Source: UBA1794 sp031552405 (GTDB lineage Bacteria > Bacteroidota > Bacteroidia > Bacteroidales > Bacteroidaceae). Taken from it: 64,000 bases of DNA. Under the pieces are notes generated by a model. It saw nothing but the letters and a program-made list of their open reading frames with translations, did no database searches and had not been told where the DNA came from. The stretch spans positions 55,880 through 119,879 of the forward strand of contig JAVBMN010000013.1 of NCBI GenBank assembly GCA_031552405.1. Reading direction: 5' to 3'. Below are positions 8,600 to 17,764 of the stretch, one piece after another (the stretch's first letter is position 1; every line of letters starts with the position of its first letter). The position numbers and the translations under genes were made by a program.

Positions 8600-11224
8600 A
8601 TGAAAACGTTCAATCTTAAAATATATCATGTTTTGCTATTAATGATGTGTTATAATAGCAGTTATCTCGTTTTTGCGCAAAAGATGGAACGCCTTCAGGC
8701 GCTCATGACGCAGACCGAGCAGTTCTCCTCCTTTTATCCCCAGGAGAAGGTGTATCTGCATTTTGACAATACCTCTTATTACATTGGCGAACGTATCTTC
8801 TTCAAGGCTTACGTTACAATGGCGGCAGATCATTCCCTCTCTGCCCTCAGCAAGACCTTGTATGTGGACCTTCTCAACAAGAACGGGAAACTGGTGGAGC
8901 GCAAAATCTACCCGGTGGTAGATGGCCGTGCAAGCGGTGACTTCTTTCTTTTTGAGCCTTCACTGATCTTTGCGCAGCCTCACAACGCCGGATACTACGA
9001 GGTGCGTGCCTATACCCGCTGGATGCGCAACTGGGACGAAAACTGCGTCTTTTCACGTGTGCTGCCCGTATTCAATAAACCCTGGGAACCGGGCGAGTGG
9101 CCCCTGACCATGTACAACACCGTGGAGGTAGGCGAAAGAATAGAATACAACCACCGCAAAGCCCTGGATCTTGACAATTTGAATCTCACCTTCTACCCCG
9201 AAGGTGGCAGCCTGGTGGAAGGAGTCACCTCCACCGTCGCCTTTAAAGCTACAGACGAAAACGGTGCTTCCGTAAACCTGCAGATAGGAAAAATCCGTAC
9301 CCGCAAAGGCAAGCAGGTGGTGGACGACCTTTTTACCGTGCACAACGGGATGGGCCTCTTTACCTGTACCCCCGAAGCGGGCGAGGAATATGTGGCTGAC
9401 GTAATATACCGCAACAAACGCTACGTGTTCGACCTTCCCCCTGTCGAGAAACAAGGATATGTGCTGTCCGTAAACAACTACCCGCCGAAACGCATGGTAC
9501 TTTCCATTGCCAAATCCCCCGGTATGGCTGACGATACCTTGGGCCTGACGATCTCCTGCCGTGGAAAGGTCTATGCCTCACAAATCACCCCCCTGCTGGG
9601 GGATGCCCCTGTGCAGCTTTCCATCTCCAAAGAACCACTTCCCCGCGGCGTAGTACAGGTCACCCTGTTCAACAGCCTGGGAAAGATTCTTTGCGAGCGG
9701 ATGGTTTTTTGCCACAACCCCTCCGCCGGTGACCGGTTACGTATTGAGGTGGACACTACGGAGCTTAACTTTGCCCCTCACTCCCTTTCCCGCCTCTCCT
9801 TCCGGGTGACCGGTCAACAGGGAATCCCTCAACCCTATACCTACTTTTCTGTCTCCGTGCGGGATGGTAAAACGGATATCCCCAGTGCGTACAATGAGAG
9901 TGCCGAGATCAACCTGCTCCTCTCTTCCGACCTGAAAGGGTATATAGAAAACCCCCGCTTCTACTTTGAAAAGGAGGATGCCACCCGGCTTAAGTCCCTC
10001 GACCTTCTGATGCTGGTACAAGGCTGGAAGCGCTATGCGTGGGATCAGCTTGCCGGAACCGTCCCCTTTGAGGTGGCGTACAAGGCCGAAAAAGGTATAT
10101 CCATCGATGGAAAGATCCTCCACCTGATGAACAAAAAGAAAGAATATAAGGATTTACACATCAGCTACGTAATGCAGGGCCTTAAGTTTGATGACCAGCT
10201 TACGGACGAGAATGGCGATTATTCCTTCACGGAACACTTCTACGGCAAGCAGCGTATTTTCCTGCAAACCAGTAACAAGAAATACAAGAGGCGTGAAACA
10301 TACATCACCCTTAACCGCAACTTTTCCCCCGTTCCCCGTCCGCTCGAATGGGGCGAGACGCACTATCCGCTCTACTTCCGCAATACCACCCCGGTGCTCG
10401 GAAAAGACCTGAACAGCTCCATTGATCTGGGTGATGCCACCCTTTTGGACCCTGCTCTTGTAAAAGGAATCAATATTGATTCATTCGCCGTCACGGCAAA
10501 GAAGAAGCGGGTTCGGATGATAGAGACTGTTCAATTGGATGTAGACTTCCTGATGGAACAGGTAAGGGATGAAGGAATAGAGATTCATTCTTTAAGTGCT
10601 TTTCTGAGGCGGTTTGATCCATATTATGGAGGATATAAAGGCTATTATGACATGCGATGTGGATGTGTCAATGATGGACATTTTCACAACGATAAGCCCT
10701 GTCTTATTTATTACACTGATGATAATATTACTCCTGATTTTTTAGAAAGTGATAAAAGCAATATCAGGAAATGGCATGCGTATGGTGGGTATAATGTGAT
10801 GCTAGGGTATAAAAAGATCTGCATCTTTGATGTTCCAGAAAATAGGGATCAACGGAAGAGGGCTAGTCTTGTGGATATTCCTTACGGTTTTTCTGTAATA
10901 GCAATTCAGGTACACAATAAAGCCGTAAATCGTAGAGAGGCTTATGGAGTACGACAATCTACAATTTATGGATACAATCATATAGCAAATTTCTATTCCC
11001 CGCAGTATCTAAGTGTTCCGGATTCCAGTACGGTAGACCTCCGCCGCACCCTTATATGGAGTCCGAATCTCTTAACCGGTCAAGATGGACGGAGTGAGTT
11101 GGAGTTCTATAACAATACTTCCAGTGAAGAGTTTCTTATCAATGCGGAATGCATTGCAAAACAAGGGAAAATAGGTTCTCTGTATAGGGAGGCTCAAGAT
11201 AAGCTGATAAAAACAGGGAGATGA
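8600..11224 (+). CDS. Large MG2-like surface protein, paralogue 1
   Basis: About 874 residues with a signal peptide (LLLMMCYNSSYLVFAQ). Close to the N-terminus is YPQEKVYLHFDNTSYYIGER followed by IFFKAYVT, which resembles the macroglobulin MG2 fold (a carboxypeptidase/TonB-receptor-like beta module). The core (YPEGGSLVEGVTSTVAFKAT, LLLSSDLKGYIENPRFYFE, LDLLMLVQGWKRYAW) is shared with the tandem pair at 58-64 kb. The last 240 residues are different in kind: base composition turns clearly AT-rich from about 10490 and the plug-like segment of the paralogues is replaced by a Cys- and Tyr-rich stretch (YDMRCGCVNDGHF) before a conserved end (RRTLIWSPNLLTGQ). Function unknown; such proteins are envelope-associated, and the AT-rich part suggests domain replacement. 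Confidence 0.75.
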   Translation: MKTFNLKIYHVLLLMMCYNSSYLVFAQKMERLQALMTQTEQFSSFYPQEKVYLHFDNTSYYIGERIFFKAYVTMAADHSLSALSKTLYVDLLNKNGKLVERKIYPVVDGRASGDFFLFEPSLIFAQPHNAGYYEVRAYTRWMRNWDENCVFSRVLPVFNKPWEPGEWPLTMYNTVEVGERIEYNHRKALDLDNLNLTFYPEGGSLVEGVTSTVAFKATDENGASVNLQIGKIRTRKGKQVVDDLFTVHNGMGLFTCTPEAGEEYVADVIYRNKRYVFDLPPVEKQGYVLSVNNYPPKRMVLSIAKSPGMADDTLGLTISCRGKVYASQITPLLGDAPVQLSISKEPLPRGVVQVTLFNSLGKILCERMVFCHNPSAGDRLRIEVDTTELNFAPHSLSRLSFRVTGQQGIPQPYTYFSVSVRDGKTDIPSAYNESAEINLLLSSDLKGYIENPRFYFEKEDATRLKSLDLLMLVQGWKRYAWDQLAGTVPFEVAYKAEKGISIDGKILHLMNKKKEYKDLHISYVMQGLKFDDQLTDENGDYSFTEHFYGKQRIFLQTSNKKYKRRETYITLNRNFSPVPRPLEWGETHYPLYFRNTTPVLGKDLNSSIDLGDATLLDPALVKGINIDSFAVTAKKKRVRMIETVQLDVDFLMEQVRDEGIEIHSLSAFLRRFDPYYGGYKGYYDMRCGCVNDGHFHNDKPCLIYYTDDNITPDFLESDKSNIRKWHAYGGYNVMLGYKKICIFDVPENRDQRKRASLVDIPYGFSVIAIQVHNKAVNRREAYGVRQSTIYGYNHIANFYSPQYLSVPDSSTVDLRRTLIWSPNLLTGQDGRSELEFYNNTSSEEFLINAECIAKQGKIGSLYREAQDKLIKTGR

Positions 11225-11400
11225 GGGGGTTATTGAATTTCCATATATCGCTCTTACAGAGCTCATGCGTCTGCGGTGGTTTATTCCTGGGGCTGCATTC
11301 GCTCCGCTCATTGGCCCCAGGCTTACGTAGAACGCTCTTTCAGAGCTAAAGGAGAAGACCTCTACCGGGAAAATTCGCTGAACCATCAAAAGTAGCAAAG
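11225..11400. repeat. Relic repeat related to the Y1 transposase element ends
   Basis: This interval between two convergent genes contains two hairpins: CGCTCTTACAGAGC and CGCTCTTTCAGAGC are related short palindromes flanking a longer stem in which CCTGGGGC pairs with GCCCCAGG. Its right end (about 11362-11394) matches the outer end of the transposase element at 46.3-47.3 kb at roughly 29 of 33 positions, including CCGGGAAAATTCGCTGA versus CCGGGAAAATCCGCTGA. I read it as a non-autonomous or decayed member of the same REP-like family. Confidence 0.6.
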
Positions 11401-11407
11401 AGTCGAA

Positions 11408-14400
11408 TTATCTCCCGGGAAGCAGCGGAGGAGTACGCAGCATGAAGGGTGTGCCGGGCAGGCCAGAGGTTTTTCCGGAGAGAGGGAGTACTCTGAAATA
11501 ATAGTCTGTATCCGGTTTTAGACCAGTCAGTACTGCGTTGTTTTCCTCACCGGTCGTAAATATTTCTCCATTATTAAATAAGGTATAAGTTGGGGCTTCG
11601 GGGCTTTGGCTTATGTACACCTGATAACCCGTATCGCGGGCATCGGTATTGTTCCACCAGAGCTTTACGGAAGTGGGACTGAGGGGTATGGCACATGTGT
11701 TTTCCACGGTACCGGTGTATTCGGCGTCGGGTTCTGCGTCAAAGAAGTAATACTCCGGTTCTTCGGTTACATCTGCTGTCAGCATTCCGGAGACGGCGGT
11801 TAGCAGGCGCTCATTACCGCGGCATCCGTGGAGGCCTTCGGGGGCCAGTTCTATAAAGTCGCACAGCGCATCCACCTGTCGCCATGCCAAGGTGGGGTCA
11901 TATTGTAGTTCGCCCTCTTTTTGGTACTGGCGGGCGGTTACTATTTCCTGTCCGGAGGAGGTCTGTATGGAGGCATCTCCCACAGGGCCTACGAGGGGGA
12001 AGAAGGGGTTTTCCTCTTTTGTGGGAAGCACGGTGATCTCTTGGCCTAGGGCGGGATTCTTTGGGTATACAGCCGGTTGGTCGGTGTGGGAATAGCTCTT
12101 CAACACGCCTTCTTCCTGATAACGGGGGTTGGTGATTTCCCATTTAGTGCCGTTCCATCGCTCATAGCGTGAGGTGGGCAGGCCGCTTCGCGCACGGTCT
12201 ATATATTCGGGGTGGGCGGGGAGGTCTAGGGCCTTGGGGTTCGGAATGTCGGGGATATAGGTTTTTACGTGGGTTACATGCTGTACTCCGGCGGGAAGGG
12301 AAATCTTCACTGCGGCGCGGCCACGGTTCAACAGGGCGATATCTTCGGTACACTCTTCGGGATTGAGGTAGTACACCACGTATGCACCCTTGCCGGAGTT
12401 GTCTTCTTTTCGGAAGCATGCTATGCGGATGCGACCGTCATCAGAGCCCGAGGCTGGCTTTTTAAAACCTACGAAGGAGTATCCGGCAAAACGTTCACGG
12501 AAGGTTTTCACAAACCAGAAAGCGCGTGAGATGGGATACCCACCATTGTGCAGTACATTGCCAAACAGGCCCATACCTGCAAATTTGGGGGCGCCGTGCG
12601 GTTTCACGTAGGAGGCGTTATGTGCCAGCTTGCGGGCATCGGGCACGGGATTGCCCTTTGCATCTTTATCCCAGTAGAACATTTCCCATCCGGCTCCGGC
12701 GCTCCATTTGGAGGTGTCAAACCAGTTATCCTCATTTTCCGTCATGTACCAGTGGCACATGTCATAGCCCAGATCCATCAGGGAAATGACGCTGCGTATA
12801 AAGTACTGCCCTTTCAGGTCGCCACGGAAGCGGGGCGGAGTAGTGCGTGCGGGAGCATTGTCATACGTACCTGGAGGGAGGGAGCGCACCTGGAACTGTG
12901 ATTTCAGGTTGCCTTCCGGCACACCGAACAGTCCGGCTTCACCCCAGCCCATTTCGGTAATCCAGATGGGCTTGTCGGGCATGTACATATCCCGCATACG
13001 GGGGAGGTTAGTGAGGGCTGGGTTTGTTTGGTTATTCACTGTATACTCCACGGTACACCCTTTGAGGTTTGGGAAGGAGGTACTCAGGTCTTGATTACCT
13101 CCGTTTGAGAAATAGGCGTGGGTGTTAAGTACGTCGAGTGGCAACTCCCGCCCCGGAGGACGGTGTGTGCACCACCAGATGTAAGCCTGCAACAGATAGC
13201 CGGGAGAGAGGGTGATGAAACCGGGGGCGATGGATAAGAAGTCCGGATCGGCATTCTTTACTCCGTACCAATTGGGGGAGGTACCGGCCAGTGCACCGCT
13301 GTGCCCGTCGTAGACAGCACTTTGTATGGCGGCAAATTCCAGTGGTTGAAGATAGCCCCCGAAGCCTGTCCAGGTATTATCCGGCTCGTTGAAGAATTCC
13401 ATACCGCTCATCAGGTCCCGTCCGGTGCACATGTCTTCGGCATCCCACAGGTAATTGTGCACATCCAGTGAGCCGTCTTCCGCTTTATTGCCATACTTCC
13501 GCGCCATGCTGAAGGCGAGTTTGGAAATCATTTTGTAGTTGAGGGGATTCTGGGTCTCCGCAAAGTACTTCTCCCATCCCTGGTATGCGATAGAGGGGAC
13601 AGGCATGGAATCATACTCTTCAGTAAAGTACTTATCCATGTAGCGGTGGGCGGTGAAGTTCTCTTTCCAGTTCTTGTAATAGATGGCAGTCTGCGCCAAG
13701 GGGGCAATAGGAGTACAGAAGGGTCGGAGGCCATGCTTCTTATAGGTACGATTAAGGGTTTCGCCCCAGCCTATAGTTCGTTCCCCGTCTGCATCCCTCA
13801 AGCCTGAATTATTCATCACCCAGGGTATCTTATCCAGTCCGAAGCGGGTAGCGCGCACATCCGCCTCGGAATAATGCGGAGTGGCCCAATGCACAGCATT
13901 CTTCTTCATATTGCCACCGTCATTACCCGGTTGGCGGAAACCATTCACCTCGGTAATGGTGTGATTGGCGCTCGACATATACTGTCGCACATACTCATTG
14001 GCATAAAGAGATGAAAGCCTGCCCTGGTGATAGCCCTGGTCGTTGGCAGAGATAAAACCATCCACTGTAGGATGCTTTACGGTGCGTCGCAAAGGTTTCC
14101 GGATACCGGAGGGTCGACCCGCATTCACCGGCGTGCCATACGCCACCATCTCCCAGATGCGGGGGACGGTAGGGTTGATGGAGGCTGTGGTAGCCGTAGT
14201 AAATCCTTTGCTGCCAGGGGTGTTGCTCGTTTCTTTTCCGCCATTTATATCTGTATATCGCACCACACCCCCGCCGGACGGCTTGTAGTCTAAGCACTCA
14301 AAGGATAGGCGTATAAAGCGGCCATGCTTCCCGCTAAGTGGCAGTTTTGTCCATTGCTGGTTTCCGGTCCATCCGGCCGTTTTCACTTCGTTCAGTACTT

Positions 14401-14857
14401 TCTCCCACTCACTACCCTCGTTCAGGTCATTCAGTATATATACATTGAGTTTTACCGCCTGATCCGTAGCAATGCACAGATTGTCCACTTTATAAGAGGT
14501 GTGAAGGTCGATGATATAATGATACGGAGTAGTTGTTTTACTCCACGGATTGATGCTCCAATAGGTAGAGAAAGAAGGTTTTTGAAGGTCGGATGTATGA
14601 TTTCCACCTTTTTCAACCTCATCAAGTACATGAACGCGAGGCTGTGAAGCATTACTCTCTGATTGCGGGTACAGACAATCCACGGTCAGAGGGATGATTC
14701 GCAATGCACTATCACCAGCTATAGTGGAGGGTAAAAACTGTACGCCACCTCCATATCCATACGGCATACTTGTAATCAACAAGGTAAAAATAGCCAGCAC
14801 ATATCTATGCACAACTTGAACATTTTTTCTTTGTATCATAATCCTAATCAAATCCAA
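11408..14857 (-). CDS. Secreted clan GH-A-like glycoside hydrolase with discoidin-like and fibronectin III domains
   Basis: About 1149 residues with an N-terminal signal (VLAIFTLLITSMPYGYG). Residues about 90-245 look like an F5/8 type C (discoidin-like) carbohydrate-binding domain (HYIIDLHTSYKVDNLCIA, GRFIRLSFECLDY). A TIM barrel spans about 270-830: the NEP signature EFFNEPDNTWTG (about 500) supplies the probable acid/base Glu, and IWITEMGWGEAG (about 655) the probable nucleophile Glu, the clan GH-A arrangement. The C-terminal 90 residues (SPTSVKLWWNNTDARDTGYQ, LTGLKPDTDYYFRVLPLSG) are a fibronectin type III domain. I cannot assign a numbered GH family or a substrate. No SusC/SusD pair is adjacent, so it is not part of a typical polysaccharide utilisation locus here. 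Confidence 0.75.
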   Translation of the reverse strand: MDLIRIMIQRKNVQVVHRYVLAIFTLLITSMPYGYGGGVQFLPSTIAGDSALRIIPLTVDCLYPQSESNASQPRVHVLDEVEKGGNHTSDLQKPSFSTYWSINPWSKTTTPYHYIIDLHTSYKVDNLCIATDQAVKLNVYILNDLNEGSEWEKVLNEVKTAGWTGNQQWTKLPLSGKHGRFIRLSFECLDYKPSGGGVVRYTDINGGKETSNTPGSKGFTTATTASINPTVPRIWEMVAYGTPVNAGRPSGIRKPLRRTVKHPTVDGFISANDQGYHQGRLSSLYANEYVRQYMSSANHTITEVNGFRQPGNDGGNMKKNAVHWATPHYSEADVRATRFGLDKIPWVMNNSGLRDADGERTIGWGETLNRTYKKHGLRPFCTPIAPLAQTAIYYKNWKENFTAHRYMDKYFTEEYDSMPVPSIAYQGWEKYFAETQNPLNYKMISKLAFSMARKYGNKAEDGSLDVHNYLWDAEDMCTGRDLMSGMEFFNEPDNTWTGFGGYLQPLEFAAIQSAVYDGHSGALAGTSPNWYGVKNADPDFLSIAPGFITLSPGYLLQAYIWWCTHRPPGRELPLDVLNTHAYFSNGGNQDLSTSFPNLKGCTVEYTVNNQTNPALTNLPRMRDMYMPDKPIWITEMGWGEAGLFGVPEGNLKSQFQVRSLPPGTYDNAPARTTPPRFRGDLKGQYFIRSVISLMDLGYDMCHWYMTENEDNWFDTSKWSAGAGWEMFYWDKDAKGNPVPDARKLAHNASYVKPHGAPKFAGMGLFGNVLHNGGYPISRAFWFVKTFRERFAGYSFVGFKKPASGSDDGRIRIACFRKEDNSGKGAYVVYYLNPEECTEDIALLNRGRAAVKISLPAGVQHVTHVKTYIPDIPNPKALDLPAHPEYIDRARSGLPTSRYERWNGTKWEITNPRYQEEGVLKSYSHTDQPAVYPKNPALGQEITVLPTKEENPFFPLVGPVGDASIQTSSGQEIVTARQYQKEGELQYDPTLAWRQVDALCDFIELAPEGLHGCRGNERLLTAVSGMLTADVTEEPEYYFFDAEPDAEYTGTVENTCAIPLSPTSVKLWWNNTDARDTGYQVYISQSPEAPTYTLFNNGEIFTTGEENNAVLTGLKPDTDYYFRVLPLSGKTSGLPGTPFMLRTPPLLPGR

Positions 14858-14970
14858 ATTATAATGTTTTATAGTTCTGCAAACCTCACGACTACCCTCT
14901 TATTGAACTAACCTTCGGCATAGATGTTTTTGAGATGCAAGCCGATATTATCAGTTGAAGTATCAAATGG

Positions 14971-15870
14971 TCATACTCTAATTTTCCTCTTGCTGCTAAA
15001 GCTATACGAGCACAGATAGCCCAGTTTATAGAAAGAGAACAAGCTGATGGAAGGCTTTTTTCCGGAAAGGCGACGTTCTATATGTGTATGAGAGAAGCGG
15101 AAAAAGAGTGCAGTGAGGAACACAAGGTTCCAGGATTCCAGGCGCTTTAAGGTGCGAAGCAAACCGCTGGCTTCCTCCAGCACCTCCCGTTTGTCATACA
15201 ACACCCGAACTGCAGTGCGTGTTTTGCGCAGAAACTCCTCATCGCTGTCCTGATTGTAGTGTACCACGGGGTTGTCTATGTGATGAATTTCTATTCCCCT
15301 CTGCCTGAGATCCATACCGAACCGGGTGTCTTCGTGCCCGTAAGCCACGAAAGATTCATCAAACAACACCGTAAGGAACAAGGCTTTTGGCACCAGAAAG
15401 CTGATTGAGTTAAACTTTTGATACGGTTCACTACACCGTTGGGCAAGGGTAAGCTGCTCCTTTTTCACACCGTAGTAATACCGAAGGCGCATTCCCACAG
15501 GAGGTTCTTCGGCAGGATATATTAATCCTCCATATAGTACGGCTATTTCGGTGGCCTGTTTTAGGTAGTTTGCCAGGAAATCCGGCGAGGAAACTCCCGC
15601 ATCGGCATCCAGAAAGAGAAGATACGTATATGTAGCACGACGAGCCAGGGTATTTCGTATCACCGCCCGGCCCACGTTATGATCCATTTCAAGAAAGCGA
15701 CAACAGGGCCATTGGTTGACCTCGCGCATGACATTCTTATACTCGTCTGCTGAACAATCATCTGCCACGAGGATCTCAAACGTAAGCTGTAAGCCCGTTG
15801 CCTGATGCCGCAATTCGTTTACTAAATCACGACAATCATAATTATAAGTGGGAATCAGTATAGATAACAT
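14971..15870 (-). CDS. Glycosyltransferase family 2
   Basis: A 299-residue GT-A enzyme that transfers a sugar from a nucleotide sugar to an unknown acceptor in the cytoplasm. It opens with the family signature LSILIPTYN, has the nucleotide-binding LVADDCSADEYKNV at about residue 35 and the metal-binding DxD in LLFLDADAG at about 88, plus YGHEDTRFGMDLRQRG typical of the acceptor-side loop. A hydrophobic segment near the C-terminus (WNLVFLTALFFRFSH) may tie it to the membrane. It starts 17 nt after the acyl-CoA ligase stop, so the two genes are co-transcribed. Confidence 0.88.
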   Translation of the reverse strand: MLSILIPTYNYDCRDLVNELRHQATGLQLTFEILVADDCSADEYKNVMREVNQWPCCRFLEMDHNVGRAVIRNTLARRATYTYLLFLDADAGVSSPDFLANYLKQATEIAVLYGGLIYPAEEPPVGMRLRYYYGVKKEQLTLAQRCSEPYQKFNSISFLVPKALFLTVLFDESFVAYGHEDTRFGMDLRQRGIEIHHIDNPVVHYNQDSDEEFLRKTRTAVRVLYDKREVLEEASGLLRTLKRLESWNLVFLTALFFRFSHTHIERRLSGKKPSISLFSFYKLGYLCSYSFSSKRKIRV

Positions 15871-15887
15871 TGCCCGAAAAGACCGAT

Positions 15888-17693
15888 TTACTCTTCGTAC
15901 ATTTTCTCTATCTCAGCGGCAAAATGCTGTGCCACCACATTACGCCTGATCTTCAGCGTATTGGTCAGCTCGCCCTCTTCCATACTGAACGGACGGTTCA
16001 GCAGGGTAAAACGTTTCACCTGTTCATAATAGGCAAACTGTTGTTGCAGGGTATCAATGCGCGCTTTGAAAAGCTCCATAATGCGAGGATGGGTAAGCAG
16101 GTCATCCATAGAGGAATATTGAATGTTATGACGTGCTGCATAATCCTTCACCGCCGGATATATCGGGACGATAAGTGCGGAGACAAACTTACGTTCATCG
16201 GCAATCACAGTAATCTGGTCAATATAGCGGTCTACCACCAGCTTCGTTTCCAGCTGCTGGGGGGCTATGTATTTTCCGTTGGAGGTTTTAAACAGGTCCT
16301 TGATGCGTTCCGTCAGGAAGAGCTCACCGTCTTTCATGTATCCGGCATCTCCGGTACGGAAATACCCGTCTTCGGTAAAGGAGCTTTGTGTTACATCGCT
16401 CTTCTTGTAATAGCCTGCCGTAATGGCGGGGCCTTTGAGGAGGATTTCATTATCTTCGCCAAACTTCAACTCTACGCTTGTCATCAGGCGGCCTACGGAG
16501 CCAATGGTATAAGGCAGCGGCAAACCACAGGTTACTGTGGCCATGGATTCTGTCAGCCCGTAACCCACCACCATATTGATTCCTACAGAATGTACAAACT
16601 CATTCACCGCATCAGGAACGGCCGCACCTGCGGTGGGAAAGAAGTTACCACGATCCACCCCTATCGTTTTTTTCAGAAGGGTATATACTGTTCTTTCAAA
16701 AAATTGATACTTCATTTTTAGCATGAGGGGCGGTGTTTTCCCCAAGCGGATATAGTCCAGGTTGTACTCTCGCCCGGTTTTAAGGGCAAGGAGCATCAAG
16801 CCCTTCTTCATGCCCGAGGCTTCATTGATTTTTTCCATTACGCCCTGATACACCTTCTCCCAGAAGCGGGGTACGGAACACATTACCGTGGGTCGTATTT
16901 CGCACATGGTTGTTTGGATATCCATCGGTTTCAGGTTGATACACACCTGCACACCCACTTCCAAACACACATACGTCCAAGCCTTTTCAAAGACATGGGT
17001 CAGGGGCAGGAAGCACATGGAAACATCTTGGTCGCTCAAGGTGGTAAGGCGAGTCTGATGAGGCTCTACCTGTGCTAGGAAGCCACGATGATGCAGCAGG
17101 GTACCTTTCGGCTCACCCGTTGTCCCGGAAGTATAAAGGATATTCATCAGGTCATCAGGCGAGGCGGCTGCATTCAGGCGTTTTACCTCGGGGGCATAGG
17201 TCCGGTGGCTTTTATCAGCCAAGAGTTCATCGTAATATATGGAAGTTACGTCGCGCGGGTCTTTCTTTACTTGTGGGTCAAAGATGACCAGTCGCTCCAG
17301 TGAGGAGCATAAAGACATGACACTGAATGCCGCGTCATATTGGTACTGCTCACCTACAAAAAGATAGCGAATGGAAGCGTCATTGATAATGTATTGCACC
17401 TGTGCGGCTGAGCTTGTAGCATATAGCGGTACTGAAACCGCCCGTATTCCATACGCCGCCATCTCCATATAGAGGCATTCGGGCTTATTCTGCGAGAAGA
17501 GACCCACATTTTCCTGTTCCTTTACCCGAAGCGCCAGCAATGCACAGGAAGTAGCATTCACCTTTTGGGCAAATGTGTTCCAGCTTACCGATACCCATTC
17601 ATTCTTCTCATAGTCTTTGTACTGTAGAGCCGTCCGCTCGCCATATTTCTCGGCCTGGCGGTATACCAATACTGCTAAATGGTGAACATCCAT
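15888..17693 (-). CDS. Long-chain fatty acid-CoA ligase (AMP-forming)
   Basis: ANL-superfamily enzyme that activates fatty acids to acyl-CoA through an acyl-adenylate. The P-loop ILYTSGTTGEPKGTLLHH, the VGYGLTESMATVT motif, YFRTGDAGYMKDGELFLTER and the C-terminal KTSNGKYIAPQQLE are all present. About 600 residues, similar to bacterial FadD15-like ligases that have the long central insertion. The frame is open to 17720, but a minus-strand TAACTTTG -7 box at 17718-17725 implies the start is ATG 17693 (MDVHHLAVLVYRQ). It heads an operon with the GT2 gene and is divergent from the M20 deacylase. Confidence 0.92.
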   Translation of the reverse strand: MDVHHLAVLVYRQAEKYGERTALQYKDYEKNEWVSVSWNTFAQKVNATSCALLALRVKEQENVGLFSQNKPECLYMEMAAYGIRAVSVPLYATSSAAQVQYIINDASIRYLFVGEQYQYDAAFSVMSLCSSLERLVIFDPQVKKDPRDVTSIYYDELLADKSHRTYAPEVKRLNAAASPDDLMNILYTSGTTGEPKGTLLHHRGFLAQVEPHQTRLTTLSDQDVSMCFLPLTHVFEKAWTYVCLEVGVQVCINLKPMDIQTTMCEIRPTVMCSVPRFWEKVYQGVMEKINEASGMKKGLMLLALKTGREYNLDYIRLGKTPPLMLKMKYQFFERTVYTLLKKTIGVDRGNFFPTAGAAVPDAVNEFVHSVGINMVVGYGLTESMATVTCGLPLPYTIGSVGRLMTSVELKFGEDNEILLKGPAITAGYYKKSDVTQSSFTEDGYFRTGDAGYMKDGELFLTERIKDLFKTSNGKYIAPQQLETKLVVDRYIDQITVIADERKFVSALIVPIYPAVKDYAARHNIQYSSMDDLLTHPRIMELFKARIDTLQQQFAYYEQVKRFTLLNRPFSMEEGELTNTLKIRRNVVAQHFAAEIEKMYEE

Positions 17694-17717
17694 AAATAAT
17701 ATGTTGATATTTGAAGA

Positions 17718-17755
17718 CAAAGTTACCTACATTTTTTTAATTATTACTACTTTTG
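17718..17755. promoter_or_regulatory. Divergent -7 boxes between acyl-CoA ligase and M20 genes
   Basis: CAAAGTTA at 17718-17725 is TAACTTTG on the minus strand (towards the ligase). TACTTTTG at 17748-17755 is on the plus strand (towards the M20 gene). The two promoters sit back to back in a short intergenic space; neither has a perfect -33 TTTG. Confidence 0.55.
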
Positions 17756-17764
17756 CATGACTAA

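Noticed and set aside
12162..14297. Several open frames on the opposite strand or other frames of the glycoside hydrolase gene
   Set aside because: They are explained by high GC and the coding strand of the hydrolase; none shows a domain.
17693..17720. N-terminal extension of the acyl-CoA ligase from 17720
   Set aside because: A -7 box at 17718-17725 places transcription downstream of it; ATG 17693 is the better start.
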